A model generated the notes under the pieces. It searched no databases. It saw only the letters and a program-made list of their open reading frames with translations, and was not told the DNA's origin. A DNA stretch of 25,960 nt, from positions 1-25,960 of the forward strand of contig USLD01000004.1 of the NCBI GenBank assembly GCA_900555495.1, in the 5' to 3' direction. Below are positions 1 to 7,222 of the stretch, one piece after another (within the stretch, counting starts at the first letter, position 1; every line of letters starts with the position of its first letter). The position numbers were made by a program, and so were the translations under genes. Source of the DNA: an uncultured Slackia sp. (GTDB taxonomy: Bacteria; Actinomycetota; Coriobacteriia; Coriobacteriales; Eggerthellaceae).

Positions 1-561
1 GAGCCGTTATATTTCAAGGGGTTGCGTGGCGCTTTGAAGCCGGAATTCCGCGACCGCATTCATATTGTCGTAAAGGGGACGGGGCTCCATACAACCGATC
101 TGCTCGACTACGCGCTTCGGGAATGCGGGCTGTCAGGTGGGTTCGACCATGTATGGCTCGCTTACGACCGCGACGATTTCGACCCGCAGGACTTCGATTC
201 GGTGGCGGAGGCGTGCAAGCGGTATTCCGACGGGACGACCACTTTCCACCCACTGTGGTCGAATCCGTGCGTCGAGGTTTGGATGCTGCTTCACTTCGGG
301 TATACCACCGCCGAGATGGCATCGCCTGAAGCAATCGCGAAGGTGGACGCGCTTTTCCGAAGGGAACTTTGCCGGCCCTACAAGAAGAATGACGGGGAGG
401 TCTTTGCATGTTTGTCCGATCGGCTCGAAAAAGCGGAACAAGCCGCCGCTCGTCTGCTTGACTGGCATTCAAGCCAAGGAACAGCGCGCCCCTCGCAGAT
501 GAATCCGGGAACAAACCTGCACGAGATCACGCGGTCTCTGCGCGATTACATCGAGATCTAG
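1..561 (+). CDS. RloB-family protein, 5' end cut by window edge
   Basis: The reading frame is open from base 1 to the TAG at 559-561 (186 residues visible), so the TTG at 22 is not the true start. The visible start, EPLYFKGL, matches the early conserved E-P-x-Y-F block of RloB proteins. Further on are an acidic D-R-D-D segment (YDRDDFD) and an N-P-C-x-E-x-W block followed by LLHFG, both typical of the family. RloB usually pairs with an AAA-type ATPase (RloA/AbiL-like) in phage-defence or restriction-associated loci, and has a Toprim-like fold thought to act on nucleic acid. The expected ATPase gene would lie upstream, outside the window. The gene ends 62 bases before the CBASS operon on the same strand, so this is probably a defence cluster. 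The family call is from motif memory; biochemical activity is inferred. Confidence 0.72.
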   Translation, partial: EPLYFKGLRGALKPEFRDRIHIVVKGTGLHTTDLLDYALRECGLSGGFDHVWLAYDRDDFDPQDFDSVAEACKRYSDGTTTFHPLWSNPCVEVWMLLHFGYTTAEMASPEAIAKVDALFRRELCRPYKKNDGEVFACLSDRLEKAEQAAARLLDWHSSQGTARPSQMNPGTNLHEITRSLRDYIEI

Positions 562-623
562 CGCCGGCAAATCGAACGCGGACGCCGGTAACAAGAAGGC
601 TATCAAAAGAGAGGAGGGTACGT

Positions 624-1727
624 ATGCCAAGCACACCGCATATGGAAACCTATTTTAAAGACTTCCTAAAGGAGATAAGGCTGGGAGACGAGCAGAAAGA
701 CGCGCTCGTGAACGCTCACACCCAATTGAGGGAGAGGCTCGAGGACGATGCCCAGTTAGGGGAAATCCTGGTGTCCACATTCCTCCAAGGAAGCTACAGG
801 CGCTCGACCATCATCAAACCCGCTGCCGGACAAAGCTCAGACGTCGACGTGGTCGTTGTCACCAACATTAGCGAAGAGGAATACTCTCCGGCGGAGGCCC
901 TGGACCTCTTTGAAGACTTTCTCGAGGAGCACTACCCCGAACAGTACAAGAGGCAGGGTAGGTCTTGGGGGATACAGCTCCCGAACGCAGACATAGACCT
1001 CGTTCCGACCTCCGCTCCCAGTGAGGCGCTCTCTCAGTCTGAAGCCGCCAGGAACGAGGTGTTCTCATCACTCGATATCGAGTCCATGGCAAACAGAGAC
1101 TGGCTGTCGAAAAGATACGGATCGATGACCGCATCTGCGGTAGATTCCATAATGGACGACGACAGCTGGAAGCACGAGCCGTTGAGGATTCCCGATCGGG
1201 AGGCTGGTGCCTGGGAATCGACCGATCCACTGAGCCAAATCAGCTGGACCGTCGACAAGAATGCAAGGTGCTCGGGACATTACGTGAACGTCATTAAGGC
1301 TATCAAATGGTGGTGGAGGACCCAGCATCCGGATAAGAAGTATCCCAAAGGCTACCCTTTGGAGCACCTCATCGGGGACTGCTGCCCCGACGGGATAGCC
1401 TCGGTCGCTGAGGGGGTCGTGAGGACCTTCGAATCCATAGTGGAGCTGGGCCCGAACAAGCCATTCCTTTCGGATCGAGGCATCCCTTCGAACAACGTGA
1501 TGGAACGCGTGTCCCAGGGTGACTACTCAGCCTTCTACGAGTGCGTGGTGGAGGCGGCGGATCTGGCGAGAGCCGCTTTCGACTCCGAAGACGCTTACAG
1601 CGCCTCTGAAAAATGGCGTGAGCTCTTCGGAGAAGAATTCCCTCTTGCCGCAAAGCCTGAGAACAAGGCGGCGTTCACGGCGAGGGCTGGCGCAGCGACG
1701 ACTCTTGCCGAGGCAAACTTCGCATGA
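624..1727 (+). CDS. CBASS cGAS/DncV-like nucleotidyltransferase (CD-NTase)
   Basis: This 367-residue protein should make a cyclic oligonucleotide second messenger on phage infection. The polymerase-beta-type core is clear: G56-S57-Y58 in LQGSYRRS, then D73-x-D75 (SDVDVVVV), and a third acidic block N-A-D123-I-D125 (D125 the likely catalytic residue). Length suits SMODS-type CD-NTases of type II CBASS. The ATG at 624 is fixed by AGGAGG at 612-617. The protein ends in Asn-Phe-Ala; Cap2 enzymes link the CD-NTase C-terminus to a target, so a small free C-terminal residue fits. The stop overlaps the next start (ATGA, 1724-1727), indicating translational coupling. The clade and the nucleotide product cannot be assigned by eye. 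Confidence 0.93.
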   Translation: MPSTPHMETYFKDFLKEIRLGDEQKDALVNAHTQLRERLEDDAQLGEILVSTFLQGSYRRSTIIKPAAGQSSDVDVVVVTNISEEEYSPAEALDLFEDFLEEHYPEQYKRQGRSWGIQLPNADIDLVPTSAPSEALSQSEAARNEVFSSLDIESMANRDWLSKRYGSMTASAVDSIMDDDSWKHEPLRIPDREAGAWESTDPLSQISWTVDKNARCSGHYVNVIKAIKWWWRTQHPDKKYPKGYPLEHLIGDCCPDGIASVAEGVVRTFESIVELGPNKPFLSDRGIPSNNVMERVSQGDYSAFYECVVEAADLARAAFDSEDAYSASEKWRELFGEEFPLAAKPENKAAFTARAGAATTLAEANFA

Positions 1728-3490
1728 GCGCAGACATCGCAGAATCCCTTCTCCGCGCCCGACGAGCCCTCGATGACCTATCTCCCCGCATTTCGACCGA
1801 GGATTGGCTATGGGACGATTCGATTGATAGGTGGTGCCTCGCCTTCACCGCGCACCTGGAACGTCCAGTCGAGATTCCCGGAGTCACCAGATGGGTATTC
1901 ACGGTTTCGCCCGACTACCCGAACTGCAAGGTCGGAATATACCCCGCGGTGATTGGAGGAATAGAAGATACACACCCCCATCAATCCAACAACGGCCTCG
2001 AAGGACACGGGAAGTACTGCCGGTCAGGGAACGTATGCCTGTTTACCGAGAGGGCGGAATGGGAAATGCGGGGCGACTCCGATTTCACCCTCCTTTCCCA
2101 TGCTGAGCGATTCCTCGAATGGCTCGAGGGGGCGAACGAGGAAACGTTGATGAAGTCCGGGGACCGTGTCGAATTCCCTATGCAGAGAATCGGCTGCGCA
2201 GGGGCCGTCCTCTACCTCGAGGACGATGTGTCGAAGATGATCTGGGACAGCCACCCCGCCTCGCGCGACGGGGTGCTTGAGACGTTCGAGAACCACCTCG
2301 GACAGACGTGCCTTTCCTCATTCCGCGGAGCGGATGGCAACCTCGTTTACTCTGCAGGTTGGGGGTCGGCGTTCGGTGACAACGAGATCGTATCGACCGG
2401 CCGGGGGATATGGTTCATCGCCCCGTCAATTCCCCATGTCCGCTGCTGGCAATCTCCAAACACGTACGGGGAGCTTCGCGAATGGGCCGGAAAGGAAGGG
2501 ATTGACCTGGATGGCGTCATCGCCCGGAACGCTTCGGGGTTGAGAGACGGCGCCCGTCACCTTCTCGCAATCGGGGTGCCCTGTCCGGACTCGGTCGGGG
2601 AGGACCCCCAGTCGCTATCCTGGTTCGTCGCAAAAATGCCCCGATTGGCGAACGAGAGGGAGTTCAAGGGGGGCGGGGTGCACGACCGGAAGGTTCTGAA
2701 GACCATCGACCGGCAAAAATACCTGTCTTCCGGAGTGCGGGTCGACTGGATTGACAGCGTTAACTGCTCCAAAGAGCAGATGCACTCGAGAGGGGGGCTG
2801 TGCGACGAGCTTGCCGACTCCCGAATAGCAATCATCGGCGTAGGCTCTCTTGGCAGCCTGGTGGCCGATTGTCTGGTCAGAGGTGGGGCGACCGATTTGT
2901 GCGTCTTCGATTCCGACAAGTTCGAAATGGGAAACGTCACAAGGCACCTCCTCGGGTCCGGCGACGTCGGCGCCAGAAAATCCACCGCGGTGGCGACCGC
3001 ATTGAATGCGACGAGCCCCACGGCGGCAGTGGAAAGCGGAGAAAAGATAGATAAGGACAGCGCAGCCGTACTTAGAAAATTCGACATCATCATCGACTGC
3101 AGCTCGTCTCCGAAGGTCCGGTCAATTCTCGATGGGCTTAAAGGGGGACAGAGGCTGTTTGTGTGCTCGTTCGGTTATGCGGCGGAGAGGGTCTACGTCT
3201 CCGCATCGCTCCTGGGTTCTTTTTCTTCCGAAGAGTACCAAAAGACATTCGAAGGATTGATGCGCGAAGATGCGGAGAAGATCGAGGAAGAGGGGCTTCC
3301 CTGGGAGGGAACGGGATGCTGGTCCCCCGTTTTCCCTGCCAGGCATTCGGACGTCAGCAGGGCGGCATCCCTTGCTGTCGACTGCATCGACCGAATGACG
3401 GAACGGAGAAAGGCCAAAGCGAACTATGCGTACGTGATGAAGCGCGACGAGGACGGCTTTCTGCTGGGAGTAGATCGGATGGAACTGTGA
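1724..3490 (+). CDS. cap2: Cap2, E2-E1 fusion ubiquitin-transfer-like enzyme (CBASS)
   Basis: This 588-residue protein is the conjugation enzyme of type II CBASS: it adenylates the CD-NTase C-terminus and transfers it through cysteines to a target, priming the nucleotidyltransferase. An E2-like domain covers roughly residues 1-150, with H-x-H at 84-86, an N-N-G at 89-91 and the candidate E2 cysteine C105 in N-V-C-L-F (C99 is an alternative). An E1/ThiF domain runs from about 365: glycine loop G372-V-G-S-L-G-S, ribose-binding D396-S-D, the N404-x-x-R407-H segment, and an E1 cysteine candidate C532 in G-C-W-S-P-V-F-P. The start overlaps the CD-NTase stop and the stop overlaps Cap3. All expected catalytic features are present, so the enzyme looks intact. 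Confidence 0.93.
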   Translation: MSADIAESLLRARRALDDLSPRISTEDWLWDDSIDRWCLAFTAHLERPVEIPGVTRWVFTVSPDYPNCKVGIYPAVIGGIEDTHPHQSNNGLEGHGKYCRSGNVCLFTERAEWEMRGDSDFTLLSHAERFLEWLEGANEETLMKSGDRVEFPMQRIGCAGAVLYLEDDVSKMIWDSHPASRDGVLETFENHLGQTCLSSFRGADGNLVYSAGWGSAFGDNEIVSTGRGIWFIAPSIPHVRCWQSPNTYGELREWAGKEGIDLDGVIARNASGLRDGARHLLAIGVPCPDSVGEDPQSLSWFVAKMPRLANEREFKGGGVHDRKVLKTIDRQKYLSSGVRVDWIDSVNCSKEQMHSRGGLCDELADSRIAIIGVGSLGSLVADCLVRGGATDLCVFDSDKFEMGNVTRHLLGSGDVGARKSTAVATALNATSPTAAVESGEKIDKDSAAVLRKFDIIIDCSSSPKVRSILDGLKGGQRLFVCSFGYAAERVYVSASLLGSFSSEEYQKTFEGLMREDAEKIEEEGLPWEGTGCWSPVFPARHSDVSRAASLAVDCIDRMTERRKAKANYAYVMKRDEDGFLLGVDRMEL

Positions 3491-3951
3491 TCTGGGAGTC
3501 GAAGGACGGGATGCGGATAGAGGTGTCCGAAGCCGCCTTAGCTTCCGTGGCGAAACATATTTCCTCGCGTAAGCGAGGAGAGACGGGAGGGATCCTCATC
3601 GGCCGCTACTCCGACGACCTTTCGACGGCAAAGGTGATGTTGGCATCCGGCCCTGGGCCTCACGCGACGTTCGGCCCGTCTTCCTTTACGAGGCAAGCCT
3701 TCAGCCTGCAAGCGGAGCTCGACAGGGAATTCGAGGCTGGCAGGTATTACCTGGGAGAGTGGCATTGCCACCCGGGGACGAACAGCACGCCAAGCTTCCA
3801 GGACATTCGCCAGATGAAAGCGATTTCGAAATCGGCGGACTACAACTGCCCAGAGCCAATCCTCATGGTGTTCGGAAAAAGCGACCCGAGTGCCTTCAGC
3901 ACTGTGGTCGTTGTCAATAATGACGGGATTATCGAATTTGGAAAGGTTTAG
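3487..3951 (+). CDS. cap3: Cap3, JAMM/JAB isopeptidase (CBASS)
   Basis: This 154-residue JAMM metalloprotease is expected to cleave the bond made by Cap2 and so reverse CD-NTase conjugation. The zinc signature is complete: E32 in G-E-T-G-G-I-L-I-G, H93-C-H95-P, then S103-F-Q-D106. I start it at the GTG at 3487, which overlaps the Cap2 stop as GTGA and repeats the coupling seen one gene earlier. The frame stays open further upstream within Cap2, but that part is Arg/Gly-rich shadow sequence and is not JAMM-like. The size fits stand-alone Cap3 proteins. The next gene begins 3-12 bases downstream, depending on which start is used. Confidence 0.92.
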   Translation: MIWESKDGMRIEVSEAALASVAKHISSRKRGETGGILIGRYSDDLSTAKVMLASGPGPHATFGPSSFTRQAFSLQAELDREFEAGRYYLGEWHCHPGTNSTPSFQDIRQMKAISKSADYNCPEPILMVFGKSDPSAFSTVVVVNNDGIIEFGKV

Positions 3952-3954
3952 AAC

Positions 3955-4500
3955 TTGGACGCGATGATGCAGGCTAGTTTCACTGTAGGAGATATCTTCG
4001 AATGGATTGGCTATGCCATAAAAGTTGGTGTTTTTGCTTCTGGAGTAGTGTTTGTGCTCTTATCGATTCTTGGACTGAGCAAGCCACTTTGGAGGTTTGG
4101 AATGGGCATCGCCTGGAGAAAGGTCTTCATCGTTGCCGATGGGGATTCCAGGGATGAGATTAAGAACGATTTAGTTCGCTCAGGGATATTCAAAGAGAAG
4201 AACGTCAAGACAAAGACGAAGGGGGAGATTGGCGATCTGAAAGGTGCACGCCTTCTCATCTTGAAATATGAGTATCTTGAGAAAGAGAAGGTGCTGGAGA
4301 TGGTTTCTCAGAAAGCCCCCGATTGCGGAGTCCTCGTCTATGCGAAGTTCAGGGCTATTCCCGATGACGTGCTGGACGAGCTGAATCTCTTCCAGCACGT
4401 CTCCGTCGTTAATTTCAGAGGGAGGCTTGTCAACGAGACGCTCCTCTTGTTGCTTAGCACCTCTTTCACCAGGAAGGATGTGAAAGGGCAGGGCCTGTAG
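3955..4500 (+). CDS. Putative CBASS effector: membrane segment plus alpha/beta domain, family not recognised
   Basis: A 181-residue protein in the last position of the CBASS operon. One strong hydrophobic segment lies at about residues 20-45 (AIKVGVFASGVVFVLLSILGL). After it comes a soluble domain with alternating strands and helices: strands near RKVFIVADG, ARLLILKY, CGVLVYAKF and HVSVVNFRG, ending in a hydrophobic helix (NETLLLLLSTSF). This looks like a small Rossmann- or receiver-like fold. I do not recognise the family. The other three CBASS genes are accounted for, so this is the natural effector: a nucleotide-sensing domain that oligomerises and damages the inner membrane (inference). 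Start choice: TTG 3955 sits 8 bases after GGAAAGG (3940-3946); ATG 3964 or 3967 is possible. Base composition is visibly AT-richer than its neighbours. Confidence 0.8.
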   Translation: MDAMMQASFTVGDIFEWIGYAIKVGVFASGVVFVLLSILGLSKPLWRFGMGIAWRKVFIVADGDSRDEIKNDLVRSGIFKEKNVKTKTKGEIGDLKGARLLILKYEYLEKEKVLEMVSQKAPDCGVLVYAKFRAIPDDVLDELNLFQHVSVVNFRGRLVNETLLLLLSTSFTRKDVKGQGL

Positions 4501-4518
4501 CGAGCGCCTTTCACATCC
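4476..4518. terminator. Hairpin straddling the end of the CBASS operon
   Basis: A perfect 12-bp inverted repeat, GGATGTGAAAGG at 4476-4487 and CCTTTCACATCC at 4507-4518, spans the effector stop codon (4498-4500). It has no T-run, so it may be a Rho-assisted end or an mRNA-stabilising structure. The core CTTTCACATC recurs as a direct repeat at about 4530-4539. It lies between two convergent genes. Confidence 0.5.
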
Positions 4519-4564
4519 CAAGCCACGACTTTCACATCGGCGACTACGGTTAGGAAAAGGCAGG

Positions 4565-4774
4565 TCAAACATCTTTCCAAAAGTTATCCAGGTCAGAAGC
4601 ACACGACTCCACGACTGCGCGGATGGCGGCAAGTTCTCCGGAAGTCACTCGTTCTCCGTCCGCCTTCTCCTCGAGCATCGCGAGGATCGAGGCCGCGCCT
4701 TCGAGCCGCACGATCGAGCGCACGATTGCGTCGACGGATTCTTTGGGTAGGGTGTTCAATGGGGTGCCTTTCAT
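4565..4774 (-). CDS. Small acidic helical protein, unknown
   Basis: A 69-residue protein of no recognised family. It is acidic and looks almost wholly helical: a first amphipathic helix near VDAIVRSIVRLEGAASILAML, then a second after a short turn (SGELAAIRAVVESCASDLDNF). ATG at 4774 is preceded by a good ribosome binding site, GGAAAGGA on the minus strand about 6-8 bases upstream, which is the main argument that it is real. It converges on the CBASS operon and points the same way as the par/rep module, separated from it by the inverted-repeat region 4853-4943. It may be a regulator or accessory protein of the element, but nothing in it proves a function. Confidence 0.6.
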   Translation of the reverse strand: MKGTPLNTLPKESVDAIVRSIVRLEGAASILAMLEEKADGERVTSGELAAIRAVVESCASDLDNFWKDV

Positions 4775-4852
4775 GGGGCGTCCTTTCCTAGGCGCTCGTC
4801 ACCGAGGGAAGGAGGCCTCAGGGGCATGAAAAGAGAGGCATCCACCTCAGTT

Positions 4853-4943
4853 GTCACCCTGTTGGGAAATGTACGCCAAATACCCAAAACGGCAGATGCC
4901 CCTCTGTCCGGTATTTGGCGTACGAATATTCAATTAGGGTGAC
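4853..4943. repeat. Nested inverted repeat in element intergenic region
   Basis: Two concentric inverted repeats: outer arms GTCACCCT (4853-4860) and AGGGTGAC (4936-4943), inner arms GTACGCCAAATACC (4871-4884) and GGTATTTGGCGTAC (4910-4923, 14 of 14 matching), centred at about 4897-4898. No gene covers it. It sits at the end of the par/rep module, so it could be a replication origin, a transfer or recombination site, or an operator. A TATAAT hexamer lies just beside it on the minus strand (4950-4955) but without a convincing -35. Confidence 0.75.
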
Positions 4944-5025
4944 CGTCTTATTATAAGCGCAGCCCTCCCGTCCCTACGGAAAATTCGTGAGGCGGATGCT
5001 GCCGGGGCTGCAGCCGGCGGGGCTC

Positions 5026-5085
5026 CTACATGAACCTGAAAACGGCCCTGAAGAGCCATCGGGCGAAGCGCACGATGATTCTCAC
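5026..5085 (-). CDS. 19-residue arginine-rich amphipathic peptide, coupled to rep
   Basis: A tiny reading frame encoding (M/V)RIIVRFARWLFRAVFRFM. The GTG start overlaps the stop of the replication gene (GTGA, 5082-5085) and has a strong Shine-Dalgarno AGGAGG 8 bases upstream. Arginines at 2, 6, 9, 13 and 17 fall on one helical face and hydrophobic residues on the other, giving a short cationic amphipathic helix. Such peptides can bind membranes or RNA, or serve as leader or toxin peptides; none of these is demonstrated here. The coupling and ribosome site are seen directly; that the peptide is made and functional is inference. The alternative is chance at the end of a GC-rich gene. Confidence 0.5.
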   Translation of the reverse strand: MRIIVRFARWLFRAVFRFM

Positions 5086-6272
5086 GACGCAGCCCTCCTT
5101 CCCGCGGCTGTGCCGCCCTCCATCGAGTCGCACAGAGCGAGGTAGCGCCCGTAGCGCTCCTCGCATGCCGCCATGCGCCTCGCGAGCGCCTCGTCCGCCT
5201 CGCATTCCGCCTCGAACTCCTCCCTCGACGCCCCGGGATTGCGGTCGTAGAGCAGAGACAGGATCACGCTGCGCCGTGCGGCGACCCTGCGCCAGAGCTT
5301 CGCGAACCCCGGGTCCGCCTTCGCGAGGCCCTCCATGTCGAGGGGCTCCCCGTCGCATCCCAGGGCGTCGGGGGGTATAGGGTCGTCCGACCACACAGGC
5401 ATGCCGTCGTCGCCCTCGAGCCACCTCGCCAGGTTCTTCGCCAGCCTGCCGTCGTCGCCGTTGCGGCCGCGATAGCTCTCGGCGTAGGCGGCGTAGGCGT
5501 CCGCGATCTGGCCCGGCAGGTAGCCCTCCGCGACCCTTTTCTCCCAAACTGCGAGGCAGGACCTCTTGAACCTGAGGGAGGCGACGGGCTTTATCGACAT
5601 CGCGCAGAGCCTCTCGAACTCCTCGGGAAACTCGCCTCTCCTGTAGGGCTCGAAGCCGCCGCCTCCCTCATCCCCGGCTTCCCGCGGGGACGAGGATAGG
5701 GGCTGTTGATTGGATTCAGGGGTTTTATTCCATGAGTAATAAATAGCGCCGGGTTCTCCAGATCTGGGTTTTCCGGATGTGGCTCTCCCGGATGTGGCCG
5801 GACCAGATACGGATTTTCCCATTCTGGGGACAACCTGGGCTTTCTCGGCGCCGCAGCCTTTCTCTACGGAATCGCGCGCCTTCGTGGCGCGGTCCTTGCG
5901 GACGAACTCGGAGAGGATCGCGAAACCCTCCGCGCGCAGCTCCTCGGCCACGGCGTCGTGCATCGCGGGGTCGTCGAGCGTGATCCAAGTGGCCTCCTCG
6001 GCCTTGAGGAATCTGCCCGCCTCCCCGCGCTTGCGGGCGCGGATGACGTAGCCCGCTGACTCGAGCTCCTTGATGCCGGCGGACACCGAGTCGACGCCGT
6101 CCTTCACGAGCGAGGCGAACCCCCGGATGGTGAAGACCCATTCGGGGTTGCCCTCGAGAGAGCGGATCTGGCAGTAGATGCCCTTGGCCTTGAGCGACAG
6201 CTCGCGGTCGAAGAACACCGTGTTCTCGACGTGGGTGAAGGAGCCCTTGCCCCTGTGGATCACATTGCCCAC
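5082..6272 (-). CDS. Plasmid-type replication initiator-like winged-helix protein
   Basis: A 396-residue protein starting at a GTG (6272) that overlaps the end of parB by 13 bases, with an AAGGGAGGGG ribosome site. Residues ~10-95 read as a winged-helix DNA-binding domain of the replication-initiator/DnaD-like type seen on Gram-positive plasmids and conjugative elements (LSLKAKGIYCQIRSL, then TIRGFASLVKDGVDSV, then LESAGYVIRA). The middle (about 125-205) is Gly/Ser/Pro-rich with short repeats of S-G-x-A-T-S-G-K type, probably a linker. The C-terminal third has conserved-looking aromatic and charged helices (FERLCAMSIKPVASLRFKR). It is third in the parA-parB-rep run, the gene order of low-copy plasmids. 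Which origin it acts on is unknown; the 4853-4943 repeat is a candidate. Confidence 0.68.
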   Translation of the reverse strand: MGNVIHRGKGSFTHVENTVFFDRELSLKAKGIYCQIRSLEGNPEWVFTIRGFASLVKDGVDSVSAGIKELESAGYVIRARKRGEAGRFLKAEEATWITLDDPAMHDAVAEELRAEGFAILSEFVRKDRATKARDSVEKGCGAEKAQVVPRMGKSVSGPATSGRATSGKPRSGEPGAIYYSWNKTPESNQQPLSSSPREAGDEGGGGFEPYRRGEFPEEFERLCAMSIKPVASLRFKRSCLAVWEKRVAEGYLPGQIADAYAAYAESYRGRNGDDGRLAKNLARWLEGDDGMPVWSDDPIPPDALGCDGEPLDMEGLAKADPGFAKLWRRVAARRSVILSLLYDRNPGASREEFEAECEADEALARRMAACEERYGRYLALCDSMEGGTAAGRRAAS

Positions 6273-7222
6273 GGGTCCCCTCCCTTCCCCCGGGCGGCGC
6301 GCTTGCGCTCGGCTTGCTCGAGAAGCTCGAGGGCACGCACGACGCGGGCCTCGACCTCCTCTCGGCTCGCCGACGGCCTGAAGAACCGCGCGATGCTCCT
6401 CTTCGGAATCCTGAACGACTCGACCTGGTTCGGCTTCTCCTCCTCCATAATCGAGCGGATGAGGGCCTCGCCGAGCTCGCCCTCCTGCGAAAAGCGCTTC
6501 ATCTTCAGGGCCTGCGAATGGGACGGGGTGCAGGCGTTCTCCCGCATCGCGTCGAGGAGCGTCTCCTGCTCACGCCGCGAGAGGTAGCTGACCTCGACGG
6601 CGGGGAGCATCCGCATGCGCCCCTCGTCCACGAGGTCGAGTATCCCCGGGACGAGGTGGGTGAGCCTGATGTAGCGCCTCACCTTGTCCTTGCTCACGCC
6701 GAGCTCCTCGGCGAGCACGTCCCTGGACTTTCTGCCCTTCAACTTGTGCGCATTTTGCGCACAAGTCAGGTCGGTGCGCTCTCCCTGGCGCCGCATCGCC
6801 TCGAGCCTCATGGAGTACGCGAAGGCGCGCTCGCTCGGAAGGATGCTCTCGCGCTGCAGGTTCGAGTCGACCATGGCGATGACGGCCTCGTCCTCCGCCA
6901 TCTCCCTCACGATGCACGGAACCTCCGCGAGGCCGGCGAGCTCGGCGGCGCGCTTGCGGCGGTGCCCGCTCACGAGCGTGTACCTGCCGCCGTCCCCGGG
7001 GACGGCGGCCAGGGGGACGAGCGCGCCGTTCTCCGCGACGCTCTCGGCGAGCGCCTCCATCTCATCGTCGTCGGCGACTCGGAACGGATGGTTCGGGAAC
7101 GGGTCGATGAGGCCGAGGGGGATTGGCTCCACGGACCCGGCCGCCGCGGAGTCGCGCTCCTCCTGGGACGTGAACAGGTCGTCGATGCTCGGTAGCGGCA
7201 CCGCCGCCCTCCTCCTAGCCAC
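6260..7222 (-). CDS. parB: ParB/Spo0J-family partition protein of the mobile element
   Basis: This 320-residue CTP-dependent centromere-binding protein starts at GTG 7222, inside the end of parA (8-base overlap), behind GGAGGAGG. The ParB/Srx nucleotide-binding domain has G86-H-R-R-K-R-A and D119-S-N-L-Q-R-E-S-I-L-P-S-E (the E-N-x-Q-R region of chromosomal ParB). A helix-turn-helix follows (SRDVLAEELGVSKDKVRRYIRL), and the C-terminal coiled segment probably dimerises. It diverges strongly from the second ParB in the window, is closer in style to ParB of conjugative elements and plasmids, and is encoded in visibly higher-GC DNA than the chromosomal genes to the right. Its own parS is not known. 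Confidence 0.9.
   Translation of the reverse strand: MARRRAAVPLPSIDDLFTSQEERDSAAAGSVEPIPLGLIDPFPNHPFRVADDDEMEALAESVAENGALVPLAAVPGDGGRYTLVSGHRRKRAAELAGLAEVPCIVREMAEDEAVIAMVDSNLQRESILPSERAFAYSMRLEAMRRQGERTDLTCAQNAHKLKGRKSRDVLAEELGVSKDKVRRYIRLTHLVPGILDLVDEGRMRMLPAVEVSYLSRREQETLLDAMRENACTPSHSQALKMKRFSQEGELGEALIRSIMEEEKPNQVESFRIPKRSIARFFRPSASREEVEARVVRALELLEQAERKRAARGKGGDPWAM

Noticed and set aside
3163..3486. Upstream extension of Cap3
   Set aside because: Lies inside Cap2 and is Arg/Gly-rich; the GTGA overlap at 3487 gives a normal Cap3 length.
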